Shown one piece after another: positions 1-11,100 of a stretch of 64,000 bases of DNA. Source of the DNA: Pseudorasbora parva (taxonomy: Eukaryota > Chordata > Actinopteri > Cypriniformes > Gobionidae); contig NC_090184.1 of the NCBI RefSeq assembly GCF_024679245.1, positions 12,847,233 through 12,911,232 of the forward strand. Direction: 5' to 3'. A program made the position numbers and the translations under genes. A model generated the notes under the pieces. It made no database searches. It worked only from the letters and a program-made list of their open reading frames with translations, and had not been told where the DNA came from. Numbering within the stretch: position 1 is the stretch's first letter; each line of letters starts with the position of its first letter.

Positions 1-60
1 TATGAATTAGGTCTTATTTAATTCTATAAACTATAATACTGATCTGCCAACATTGTCGCT

Positions 61-230
61 ATATGATAAATTAAAATAAGCTGATAACATCACTGTTTTC
101 TCCAGTACGACTGTACAGCCAAATCTAATTTTGTCGCAATATTATCCTGTTTGACACTGTGAAGCTGCTTTGACACAATCGTGATTGTAAAAGCGCTATA
201 TAAATAAAGTTGATTGATTGATTGATTGCG
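61..230 (+). repeat. LINE 3'-end tail (L2-like)
   Basis: The segment ends in a tail (GAAGCTGCTTTGACACAATC, then AAAGCGCTATATAAATAAAG) that recurs in this window at 1908-1979 and, more diverged, at 53281-53337. It finishes in a short TTGA repeat at 210-228. Such tails are known as 3' ends of fish LINEs and LINE-tailed SINEs. No coding potential is left. Confidence 0.6.
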
Positions 231-249
231 GGTCTCAGGTGCAGGTGTG

Positions 250-890
250 TTAGGGTGCTTTCACTTGGTCTGAACCAGAGTTCGATTGCTCACCCCTCCA
301 CCTGCTCCCGCTGGACTGTGTTAATATTATATTATTTGGGTCCGAACCGGGGTTCGTTTGCATCATCAAAGCAGCAGCTGTTTACCCGGTTGCTTATTAA
401 CAACAGCACGTGTGAATGCGGCGAAATGCTCCAGTCACTTTTATATTTTTGTTTTTGAACCGTTGTTTTTGTTACGTACGTAATGGCACTTGTGTCTATC
501 TGCTGAGAATGCACTGCAAATGCTCTAAAGAACGCCGAAGACGAGCAGAAATCAGATCTACAGCTCTCTAGTATGTCAGTGCAGTATGTCAGTGACGTTT
601 GTCAGGTAAATGAGAGAAACGCACACAAAACACACATTTGTATCAAATCATACGTCATTAATAGCGGTTCACTTCCGCGATTTAGTATGATTGCATTCAC
701 ATTAGCAATGAACCATACCAGAGTTCACATGAACCAAAACCCAGACCACCTTTTTTAAGCGGACTCGGGTGTGGTTTGCGGGTGCACACCCGAGTTCGGA
801 AAACCGTGTTCACATCATCCAAACGAACCGAACTTTGACATCAATCGAACCCGGGTGCGCACAAAAAGTGCTAGTGTGAAAGCACCCTTA
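250..890. mobile_element. MITE with AGGGTGCTTTCAC inverted ends
   Basis: The left end reads TAGGGTGCTTTCAC and the reverse complement of the right end reads TAAGGGTGCTTTCACACTAG, giving an inverted terminal match of about 14 bases. The interior is non-coding; GGTCCGAACC-type segments near the left and GAACC/GGTTC-type segments near the right look like subterminal repeats. The superfamily cannot be settled from the ends alone. Confidence 0.6.
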
Positions 891-1262
891 ATGACCTCAA
901 GGCTAGATTATTGTAATTGTCAACACTGCATTGGCTCCTTATTAAACATCACAGACATTTTAAAATCTTGCAAATTACTTACTCTTGCAAAGAACTAATT
1001 TTGCTCTTAAAACATTATACTCCATCACGTCTATTGCGGTCTTAATTCTGGCCAGTAGATAATACCTAGAATATCAAAATCAACTGCAGGTGGTGAATCC
1101 TATTTAGCACCTTAACTCTGGAACCGTCTTCCTAACATTGTTCAGGAAGCAGAAGATAAATTGCTGATTACCCTCTGTCAGTTTAAATCTAGAATAAAAA
1201 CAAATCTCTTTACTGTGACATACACATAGAATATTTTTAACTTACATTATTCAAATAAATTG
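891..1262 (+). pseudogene. Decayed LINE ORF2 3' end (L2-like)
   Basis: Plus-strand reading gives broken pieces of the C-terminal part of an L2-like reverse-transcriptase ORF: SRLDYCN near the start, then LAP-LWNRLP and FKSRIKTNLF further on. These are typical of fish LINE ends. Stops and frame changes interrupt it. Confidence 0.55.
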
Positions 1263-1274
1263 ACTGATTGTTAA

Positions 1275-1681
1275 GGGGGGGGGGGGGTCGCACACCGGAC
1301 GCGGAGCTCGGCGGCGAGCCACGTCTTTAAAATTCGAACACATTGTTTTCAATGAGTGTACGCACACCGGTGGCGGCATTCGGCGCCTGTCCGCGGCGAC
1401 TCAGGAAGTTGTTCTAAATCCTGCCGCGCCACAGAGCGCCATTTCAAGGCTTTATATTAAAAGTATATTATCGTTAAGGTATACTGATTTCAACGTTTGC
1501 TACAAGACACATCTGTTTTACATTCTGAGTTCAACAGCTTGAATAAAGTCTAAACATATTTTGGGGAAATGTATAATAAACGTAGCCTTTTAAAATCCTT
1601 TTAGAATGTGCGCGTTCGGTGTGCGATACCTGAGATGCTGCGCGGCGCGCCGCTGAGCTCCGCGTCCGGTGTGCGACCCCC
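1275..1681. mobile_element. GC-rich-ended MITE flanked by TTAA-like sites
   Basis: The left terminus (GGGGTCGCACACCGGACGCG, continuing to about 1312) is repeated inverted at 1645-1681 with very few mismatches. The flanks are TTAA on the left and TTTA on the right. Ends are CpG-rich, the interior AT-rich and without a believable ORF. It is a non-autonomous DNA element of unknown superfamily. Confidence 0.7.
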
Positions 1682-1684
1682 TTT

Positions 1685-1985
1685 AGGCTGCATTAAATAG
1701 CCGGAACTGGGAACACATCCCATAACACCTGATGTACTGGTTACATCATAAGAAGAGTGGCATCTACGATAATGTTAGTCTCTATGTTTATCCCGAGGTT
1801 TACTGCTGTTGGCTGGATCCAGGCCATGTCCGGATCGGATGGTTGACCTGCGCCTGGACATGACCAACAAATCCTGGAGTGTCTTCTGAGACCAACCAAT
1901 ATTTTCCTGTTTAACACTGTGAAGCTGCTTTGAAACAATCGTTATTGTAAAAGCGTTATATAAATTAAGTTGACTTGACATATCC
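1685..1985 (+). repeat. Second LINE 3'-end copy
   Basis: It holds the untranslated part of the same LINE family seen at 52360-52720 and 58010-58345 (blocks such as TGTTAGTCTCTATGTTTA) and ends in the GAAGCTGCTTTGAAACAATC tail with AAATTAAGTTGACTTGAC. Non-coding, 5'-truncated. Confidence 0.55.
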
Positions 1986-3366
1986 GATCGGTTCTGATCC
2001 CGAATTGCAATGAACCAACAAATAAGGAATTCTCCAGCCTGTTACAGCATGCTAAGGTATTTTCTGTTTACATTATCTGTAACAATGCAATACTATCACA
2101 TATTAAATATTATATATTATATATTATATATTATATATATATATTTTAATATTAACACGTTTTACATAAGTGTGCTGCACCATTCCTTTCGGATCCAATA
2201 TAGAAGGAATAGCATTGTGTTTTAATCGCAATAGTTCTTCAAATCCAGTGTCAACCTGTGACTTGTTTCAAACGATTATCTTACTATCTTCGGCATGTTT
2301 ATAGGTCAGTAACGTGATCAGTTTAGCTCCACGAGGGGCTACAGAAGCAGGCGTACATATGGAGGCGGCGTTTCTTCCTTCTAATAAGTCATTGATTCGA
2401 GAGCCTTGTTTGCTGGGCCCGGTGTCTATAAAAACTTTTCTTTTACTAACAACAAAGTTTTCAGCTCCGAAACTTGCAGGATATTCTTATATTACACCAT
2501 GACCTTTTATATATCAAAGGCTTAAGGAAAAGTTGATTCCACAATTCATCACCCGTTTAATGGAAGGCTATCTAGTCAGAGAAAAAAAGGGCAGGTGCTT
2601 GAGGAGCACTTGGGATCTATCCGTGCACGTGCCTGCTGAATGGTATAATCATGTTAAGTTCTGTATAAATCATAAGTGGTTTAAGCTTACTTACGGAGAC
2701 AGAGAAATGGGTTGTTGCATTCATCTGAAGATCCAACAGAGCCATGTTGGGTGTGAGCTGCAAGACGCACACCTCAAATGTACTCGGTTACAAAGCATTT
2801 AAAGCCATTACTGGTTATTTAAAATATCTGACGGATTAACTCCCACCTCTATTGGAGTAATTTATTGAACAACCCACTGTCAATTGTAATATAAATTCTC
2901 TGTGTAACAGACCACCAGCTTTGAGTATTTTGCTGTGGTTACCAAACCACAGTTTGTGCAGAAAATAGAAAGTAGAGTGCATGTAACATATGAGCAAGCC
3001 AAGTCTCTACAAAGACCTGTCAAGCAAGTTGAAATGGAGCAAAGCACGTCTTTCAAGACTTCCAGCCACCTCAAGCATGATGCGGTACAGAAAGTACATT
3101 TTAGATTGATGGAAAGGATTCGCCCTTTTGTGAAAGCCAAACAGTGCTGCTGCCTGTCATCACATCAAATCCATAATCGAAAAAAATGGTTCAAATAAGT
3201 CTAAAACTCCTTTCCAGAAAAGTTTAACACAATAACATAATACTTGTTTTGAATAAATTATGAAGATGAAGTTGAAATTCAATTACCAACTGTCATGGAA
3301 AGCAGTTTTGACAAAACATCTGAGTCCTAACCAAGTAAGGTTTGGTGGACATTCATAATTCCTCAC
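1986..3366. other. ogdh intron downstream of exon 4, repeat fragments
   Basis: There is an AT-rich stretch at 2100-2145. A block at about 2410-2560 is nearly repeated at 49195-49345. A plus-strand 87-codon open frame at 2935-3198 has no recognisable relatives. No further ogdh exon (the expected start GFYGL) was found here, so the intron continues past the window edge. Confidence 0.5.
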
Positions 3367-3469
3367 CGAGTTTATCCGATGACGTAATAATGTCGGTAGG
3401 AACGCATGAATCCAGATCAGCATCCATAATCCCAAGAGGGTCCAGCTGAGCCACATGGTGACCACGTAT
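3367..3469 (-). CDS. ogdh: ogdh alternative exon 4, calcium-motif version
   Basis: The acceptor TCTCCTGTAG precedes 34 codons plus one base, ending at the donor GTGAGG. The translation begins [20 protein letters not shown] and ends SSDKL, closely matching the canonical mammalian exon (LDPLGILDADLDS). The DADLDS segment is the one tied in mammals to calcium activation of the complex. The exon is 103 nt (phase 0 in, phase 1 out), like its partner at 3788-3881, so the two can be exchanged; using both would break the frame. A 318-nt intron separates them. Confidence 0.9.
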
Positions 3470-5143
3470 CTACAGGAGACAAGAGGTCCCCCCACACACG
3501 GGAGCCGAACGCAAAACCACCCAAAGGGAAAAGATATAGAAAGGGGAGAAACAAGGGACAGAAGAGGAAGTGCAGCAAGAGAACAAGAAGATTGATGATG
3601 TAGGAAGTGTTGAAGACGAAATTAAGTGTCGGGTGTAGAAGGGGTGGGGTATAAGAATTGAAAACAGGGGAAAGTGTGAAATGGGAGAAAGAGAGACAGA
3701 TAAAGGGAAGGAGAAAGCAACAATCACACAAAACAGGCTCATTAATATTGGTCTGTTGAGCTGTGGAAGACAGAAAACATTTCTCACCAACATGCTGGAA
3801 CCCAGTAGCTACTGGGGTCTCGTCAAAATTTACACAACTGATGCCAAGAGGGTCAAGGTTTGCATTGTGATGCCCCATTACCTGGAAACAAGGCAACAGC
3901 AGTCACAAGACATGAGGAGTTCACCAAGCAGATCCCACAACTGTGAAATCGAGCCCATTCTTCCACAGTCACAAATGTAAGATGCAAAAATGCAACCAAA
4001 ACAAGTAATTGCAAAATTTGGTATTTCCTATCTGCTTAAAATCTGCTAGAGGTCAACCGATAGATCAGTTTTACAGATTAATTGAAACTGATAGATGCTT
4101 TATCGAAATATTGTTATCAGGTAATTCAATGTTGATAGTTGCAGAATCCAATATTTTTTTTCCCACCTTTTAACTAATCTGTTTCTCCATGGCTTTTTAT
4201 AACAGCACCCTCTAGACATGAAACATAAAAAAACAACGACAGATTTTGCAAAATAGAACCCAAACCCAAACAACGCACCCACGCATTTGGCTGTATTTTC
4301 TTCATGACAGTGTAAAACCACTTAAAATACTCCGTCATTTTTGTCTTTACAAAGCTTAAAGGGGTGGTTCCATGTTTTTTTCTAGGCTTGGTTGTGTTTA
4401 TGGGGCACAGTATAACACGTCTTAATACTTCTTTTTTTTTAAACGCCATATTTTTCTTATATTTTACCTTTATTCCACACTACTGTCTCCACTGTCCTTT
4501 GAACGGTTTGTTCTATGAATCCCATCCCTCCGAAACACCGAATGGACTTAGATTGGTTAGATGGCCAAATGTAGTTTCATGTATTGTTATTGGCTGAAGT
4601 GCCAAGCACAGGTTGTCCAGAAACGCCACGCCCAATACCATTACAGGCAGAAGTCACATCTGCGGTGACTATCAAGGTTTATAACGTCACCAACCCAGGA
4701 AGATTGTAGGTTGTAGTCCAAACAGGACGTTTTTGTAGGCAATAAACTGTCGTAACTTTAAAAGACAATATCTACCCCAAGCTCTGTATAAATAAATCTC
4801 CCTTCCTTTGGAAGCTATGGTTGCAAAAAGGGATTAGGGTGCTCGGAGACTTGTACCAAGATGGGACATTAAAATCTTTTGAGGCTCTTAGACAGTAATT
4901 TGATTTACCAGTTAAGACACCTCATGGTGCAGGTCTTAGGGCTCCTATTCATTGGTTCCCCCGAGCTGTGATATATTAGAGAAGGTCCTAACAATTTTAG
5001 GGGCGCGGACATGAAGCCTCTGTTTACTATGCAATGATCCTTACGGCCTCAGACTCCAATACATTGTCCCTTAAAATGACATGGGAAACTGACCTAAGGA
5101 TGTCATTCACAGATGCAGAATGGGGCAGAATTCTTAGAAATGG

Positions 5144-5175
<32 letters not shown>

Positions 5176-8100
5176 AGATAACTGCAAACATGACTTATCC
5201 AATTTAAAATACGCAATAGATTCTAATGGACTCCATCTAGGCTGCATACGGTGGGTTTAGTTGATAACTCGGATTGCTGGAGGTGTCGGGACAAAAATGG
5301 TACCCTAGTACACATGCTCTGGAGTTGCCCAAAAATTCAGGCTTTTTGGTCTTCCCTACATCTAGTGTTAGAGAAAATTGTCGACCAGAATGTTCCATTC
5401 ACCCCTAGTTTGATTATTTTGAGGGACCCCTCCGCATTAAGTGACCTGACCCCTCCACTCTCTAATTGGACCCAGACTGTCGTTATGTTAGGCCAGAAAC
5501 TTCTGGTCAAATCATGGAAAGCTCCCTCTGCACCTGCAATGAATTTGTGGCTCGTTGCTCTGGGTCAACTGGTGGCCCTAGAGCAACTGTCCTAAAGCTG
5601 CTTGATAAAGTGTATAACTTAAAATGGGGGAAGTATCATGCGTATATTATGGGTGTTTAATGGCGTTCTGGCTCATAAACATAGCATTTAACTAAAATGC
5701 ATGATGGAAGGAAACTTTTTGATACAATTCTGAACCTACATATAGGAAAGTTTGTTAACTCAAGGACTCTGCATCACTGTCATGTTTTTTTTTTGCGTCT
5801 TCATTTATTCTATTTTGTTCTAGGAGTAGTGTTGTTGTTTTGTTTTTTAATGGTTTTGTGTGTGTTTAGAGGTTTTGAAAAACCAATAAACTGTTAATTA
5901 TAAAAAAAGACTATCTCCATTTGCATTGAACTTTCAGCACTGTTACTTTGCAGATACCGTTTATGCTCAAGCAGCAACATTACACCCTGACTAAAGTTAA
6001 AAAAGTGAAATCGCATGCAACCACCCCATTAAAGTGTCTATTATTTATAGGGGTGTACCGATACACTCGTGTCACGATTCGATATATATCTCGATACTGA
6101 ACTCACGATATGTATCCAGATATTGTAAGCCAAAATAAAGATTTTTTTAAATGTTATTTTTTTTAAATTATATACACTCCTGAACAAAATCTTAAGACCA
6201 GGGGATTCATTGCAAGTTTTACACATTTCGCACTTGTGGATCATAACTGGGTTGTAAGTGCTGCTTCAAAATGCCAAAAGAAGAAACAGGAGCAAGAGAC
6301 AAAAAATAGAGAGTAGGCAATTTATTGAAAACTGCATTTAAACTGAAACAGGCCGTTCATCAGCTGATCAAAAGTTTAAGACCATAGCCCAAAAATAAAC
6401 GTACAACAGTACTAAAAGTGTCAAAAAAGAACAGAAAAAGTAGTGAGTAGCCCCACCGTTCTTGTTGATCACTTCAAAAACTCGTTTCGGCATGCTTGAT
6501 GCAACTGTTTCCAGGAGGCTGGTTGCTCCATGTGGTGAAGATGGCTTCACGAAGGGCATCCACGGTCTGGAATTGACGTCCATTTTTGTAAACCTCCCTT
6601 GCCATCATCCCCAAATGTTCTCAATGGGATTTAGATCAGGGGAACACACAGGATGGTCCAAAAGAGCAACGTTATTCTCCTGGAAGAAGTCCTTCGTCAG
6701 GCGGTCTTTGTGAATTGCAGTGTTGTCCTGTTGAAAGACCCAGTCATTACCGCACAGACGGGGGCCCTCGGTCAAGAGGGATGCCCGCTGCAACAGATCC
6801 ACATAGCCAGTCGCCGTTTGACGCCCCTGCACAACCTGAAGCTCCATTTTCCCATTGAAGGAAAAAGCACCCCAGATCATGATGGAGCCTCCCCTACTGT
6901 GCCGTGTAGAAAACATCTCAGGTGGGATCTCCTTGTCATGCCAGTAACATTGGAAACCATCAGGACCGTCCAGGTAAATTTTATTCTCGTCGGAGAATAA
7001 AACTTTCTTCCACCTTTCAATGTCCCATGTTTGGTGCTTCCTTGCAAATTCCAAATGGGCAAGTTTGTGTTGTGGGAGGAGACGTGGCCTTTGAAGACGT
7101 TTTTTGTTCTTGAAGCCCTTCTCTAGTAGATGATGTCTTATGGTTATTGGGCTGCAGTCAGCATCAGTAAGGGCCTTAATTTGGGTCGAGGATCGACCGG
7201 TGTCTTCACGGACAACCCATCGGATCCTGCGGCTCGGTGCAGGTGAAGTCTTTTTGGGTCTACCACTTGACTTTTTTGTCCCATAAATCTCAGGATTTTT
7301 TAAGAATTGTAAAATGACTGTCTTACTGCGTCCAACCTCGGCAGCAATGGCCTTGCTTGTGAAAGGCCTTGCTTGTGCAGCTCAACAGTCCTGCCACGTT
7401 CAAAGAGAGAAAGCGTTTTTGCCTTTGCCATCAGGAGATCTTGACAGTATGACTGCTTGAAGAACAATGACATGAAAGCCATATTTTTGTGCAGATTTTA
7501 CCTTTTTATGGCTATGGTCTTAAACTTTTGATCAGCTGATGAACGGCCTGTTTCAGTTTAAATGCAGTTTTCAATAAATTGCCTACTCTCTATTTTTTGT
7601 TTCTTGCTCCTGTTTCTTCTTTTGGCATTTTGAAGCAGCACTTACAACCCGGTTATGATCCACTAGTGCGAAATGTGTAAAATTTGCAATGCATCCACTG
7701 GTCTTAAGATTTTGTTCAGGAGTGTATTATTTGTGTTTTATTATCAGGATCCACAAATATTCCCCCATTATTATTATTATTATACATATCATGTAAAGTT
7801 GTTGTATGATTGTATGTAATAAGATTATTAATGTAACTTAATGTAAATAATTTTCCCCCCTTATGCATTACTTACGTTTTCAATGCATTTGAATGTCCGT
7901 GTTTACTACAGTATGTGTGTCGTGTTAAAAATATTCATCACAAAGCCATTGTGTCTCTTCAGAAGACTTGAAGACTAAAGAAGATTTGGATTAGACACTC
8001 GATTAGTTATTTTTACATGTCTTTATGACATTATCTTTGTATCTTTTAAGTTTGAGAGGAATGGACTGACTGTCCCTAAAAATGGAGGGACAGAAATCCC

Positions 8101-11100
8101 TCAGGTTTCATAAAGATTATCTTTATTTGTGTTTGGAAGTTAAATTAAAAAACGACATGATGGTGGGTACATGATGACAGCGTTTACATTTGTGGTAGCC
8201 TACATTTGTTAATTTGTGTTTGGGTGAATTATACATTATAAATAGGCCTACTACAGTAAGTTGAGCCTTGGATAAAACAACTCTATCTTTTGATAGAAAG
8301 AGACGTTCGCTCTCTCACACGAAAGTTGATTGGCTGCAATATAAGGATGTATGTTGCACTCATTTGTAGTTGCAATACAGTGGACTATAGTTGGACTAGC
8401 AAAGAAGCCACTACTTTAACAACACACACTCTAAAACATTGTGGCAGCATTTTATCAAACAATAGTGTCCACAAGGCAACCTCAGATCTGTTATTCAGAA
8501 TGTGTGGTCACTTTTCCTGGAACAACGCAAGCTCAGTACAAGTTGTATTGGTTTATATTTGATTATTAAATAAGAGCAGTAGTTAACTTTTTGGGGTTAA
8601 AAATTAGTACATAACCAGCCAGTTTTCAAAACTATCTGCTTACCATAGCTTTATTTACAACGTAAGCTTGTAATAATGTTTTCAATTCCAGTGGTACTGA
8701 TGGATTTTTTATATGATGGATCTATATAGAAGGTGTTCTGGGTAGTAGGTAGTAGGGCTGTTAACGAATATTCTAAATTCAAATATATATTCAAATAGTA
8801 AAAAATAAAATAAAAAAAGTTGGATGGGGAAAATTAATATAAAAAAATAAAAATAAAGTGGGGGAAAAAAATGCCTGTGGAAGTAGAAGCGTGGCTGTCT
8901 GCTTTGTGTGTGGACGCGCTAATGGGTGCACTAGCACCTGATTTTTCAGAGACAGGTCACAGGAGTTGCACATAGTAGCTCATCCACTTTTGCTGTGACC
9001 AACTAAGGCGGATGAAGCAAGTAATAAATCACAATGATTAAATCTGATGATTGTTTATCATATCACGTTAAACCAGGCAAATATACTTTTTCAAAATGTT
9101 AATGTCAACATCAGCAATGTGTGACTACATTTAATGTCCATTAGGGCTTCCAGTAGATCAGTTTCCATTTCTGAGCATTGTGGAGTAATGTTAGTGCAAA
9201 CAATTTAAGGTTGAGACTCTAGTCCCAAATATAGCAGGCTTCATTCAGTGATTGAAACAAATATTATTAATATTAATTTAAGATTTACAGCATATTAAAC
9301 GCTTCGAGTGAGCTGTGCTGTGGTAAACATGGAACTTTTGACATGAAACCAGTGGAAGAAGTGCATTAATCCTTTTACCCTTTCTGCAATTATTAATAAT
9401 TATTATGCATCTCTTCAGTCAGTACAGTAGCCTACACTTTAGTAATGTTTCTGTTTAACGTTTAATAAAATGAGGCATGGTATACTAATTGTATCTTACA
9501 TAGCTTGCATACAACTTTATCTCACAGCTCAACAATTTTACCTCCTACAGACCCAAATCCAAAGTACTTTAATTTTTAGATTTTGGAGTTAAAATCACTT
9601 TCTCTGCTGCAGTCGAGTTGGCCTCTGCACTTTCTGCCATCTTTCATGCAAGATAAGTCAACTTTCAGCACTGACGCTGTAAAAGTGCGAGTCCTGTGAC
9701 GTCTCTGACCCCTCATGCGCTTTAGTGATGAGAGTGAGCGCTTTAGTGCGCTCACTCTCAAAGCAGACAGCCAAGCCTTTACTACCGGAGGCGTTTTTTT
9801 TTTCCACTTTTTATTTTCTTATTTGAATATTAATATTCACCTTCGAAATTCTTTTTTTTTTTTTTACTATTCGAATATATATGTCGCATGTAATAAACTG
9901 TTTTCCCTTATTCATCGTGTCAGCCTGTCTGTTGCGATGTGTTCATTGCGCGAGTTGATATTGCAATGAAAAATTTGATGTACCATTCAGTCCTAGTGTG
10001 TAGCACAGATTTTTTAAATTTTTTTATTCAAAACATTTTCATTATGTTAAGTCATTATTGTTCATTTTGTAATAAAGTTTAAAAAGTTCACTCATTTTAC
10101 TGATTTCAGAAACTATCAACTGATTAATTTGTTATTTGGTAGATTTTCCAGTTATTGTTATCCGTAAACTCAAATATCGGTAGACCTCTGCTATCTGCTT
10201 AGTGAATGTTCTCCTGTGACCTCAAATAGCGTCAAAAGCATCCATTTTGATTTTTATTTATTTTCATTCAAAATGAACACTTAAAGGGATAGTTCACCCA
10301 AAAATGTAAAATTGTATGTTTATTTGCTTACCCCAGTTCATGCAGGTGTCTTTGACTCTTAATTTTTGGGTGAATTATCCCTTTAAAGGACAACTCCAGT
10401 GAAAAATGAACCTAGGGGTAATTAACACATGGTTACAGAGTAGATCGTTCTCTGGAATGCGTTTTGAAAATCGAATGTAAAGAGTTTTATTTCTAAAAAC
10501 AGATTAGCTTATAGATTAGAAGCTTATAACCCTTGTATATGGGGCACAAAGTAAGTAAAATTAAATCGCTAGTTAATACCACTAACAAGGCTCAAAATAG
10601 CCTCACACTAACACGGTAGCATAACGAGGGTCTCTACAGAAGAATTGAGAACTTTGTAAGTGTACAAACAGTTTAATAAGAAGACACTTTATAAAGACAG
10701 TTCATTACACATATACAGACAGCAGCCATCTTGGAAAAAAGTCTCAACGAGTTGAGCCACGAACACTGTGCTAAGTGAGATGGTCGATAGGAATTAAGTT
10801 TGTGAAATCTAATTACATGGATATTTTTAAAGTATCTTCTTATTAAACTGTTTGTACACTTACAAAGTCCTCAATGCTTCGGCTTGCATTTAGGGACCCT
10901 CATTATGCTACAATGTGAGTGTGAGGCTATTTTGAGACTTGTTAGTGCTATTAACTAGCAATTTAATTTTACTTACTCTGTGCCTCATAGACAAGTGTTA
11001 ATCTGCTAATCTGTTTTTAGAGATAAAACTCTTTACATTCGATTTTCATGAAAACGCATCCCAGAGAACAATCTACTCTGTAACCATGTGTTAGTTACCC

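Larger units (their letters stand above)
4047..10190. mobile_element. Possible 6.1-kb hAT-type element hosting later insertions
   Basis: The left end reads AGAGGTCAACCGATAGATC and the reverse complement of the right end reads CAGAGGTCTACCGATATTTG. Flanking octamers are AAATCTGC and CTATCTGC, six of eight identical. If these are partners, one element fills most of the ogdh intron and later received an L1 tail, a Tc1 copy and other fragments. No hAT transposase frame was recognised. Two solo ends in opposite orientation would look the same. Confidence 0.4.

Noticed and set aside
2935..3198. 87-codon plus-strand ORF (QFVQKIESRVHVTYEQ)
   Set aside because: Codon pattern looks protein-like, but no family was recognised, there is no splice or promoter context, and it overlaps the ogdh intron on the other strand.
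3417..3896. 159-codon minus-strand ORF as a gene
   Set aside because: Only its first part is the ogdh exon (3788-3881); the rest is intron read through past the donor site.
8290..8562. 90-codon plus-strand ORF
   Set aside because: No similarity, no splice context, lies within transposon-rich intron.
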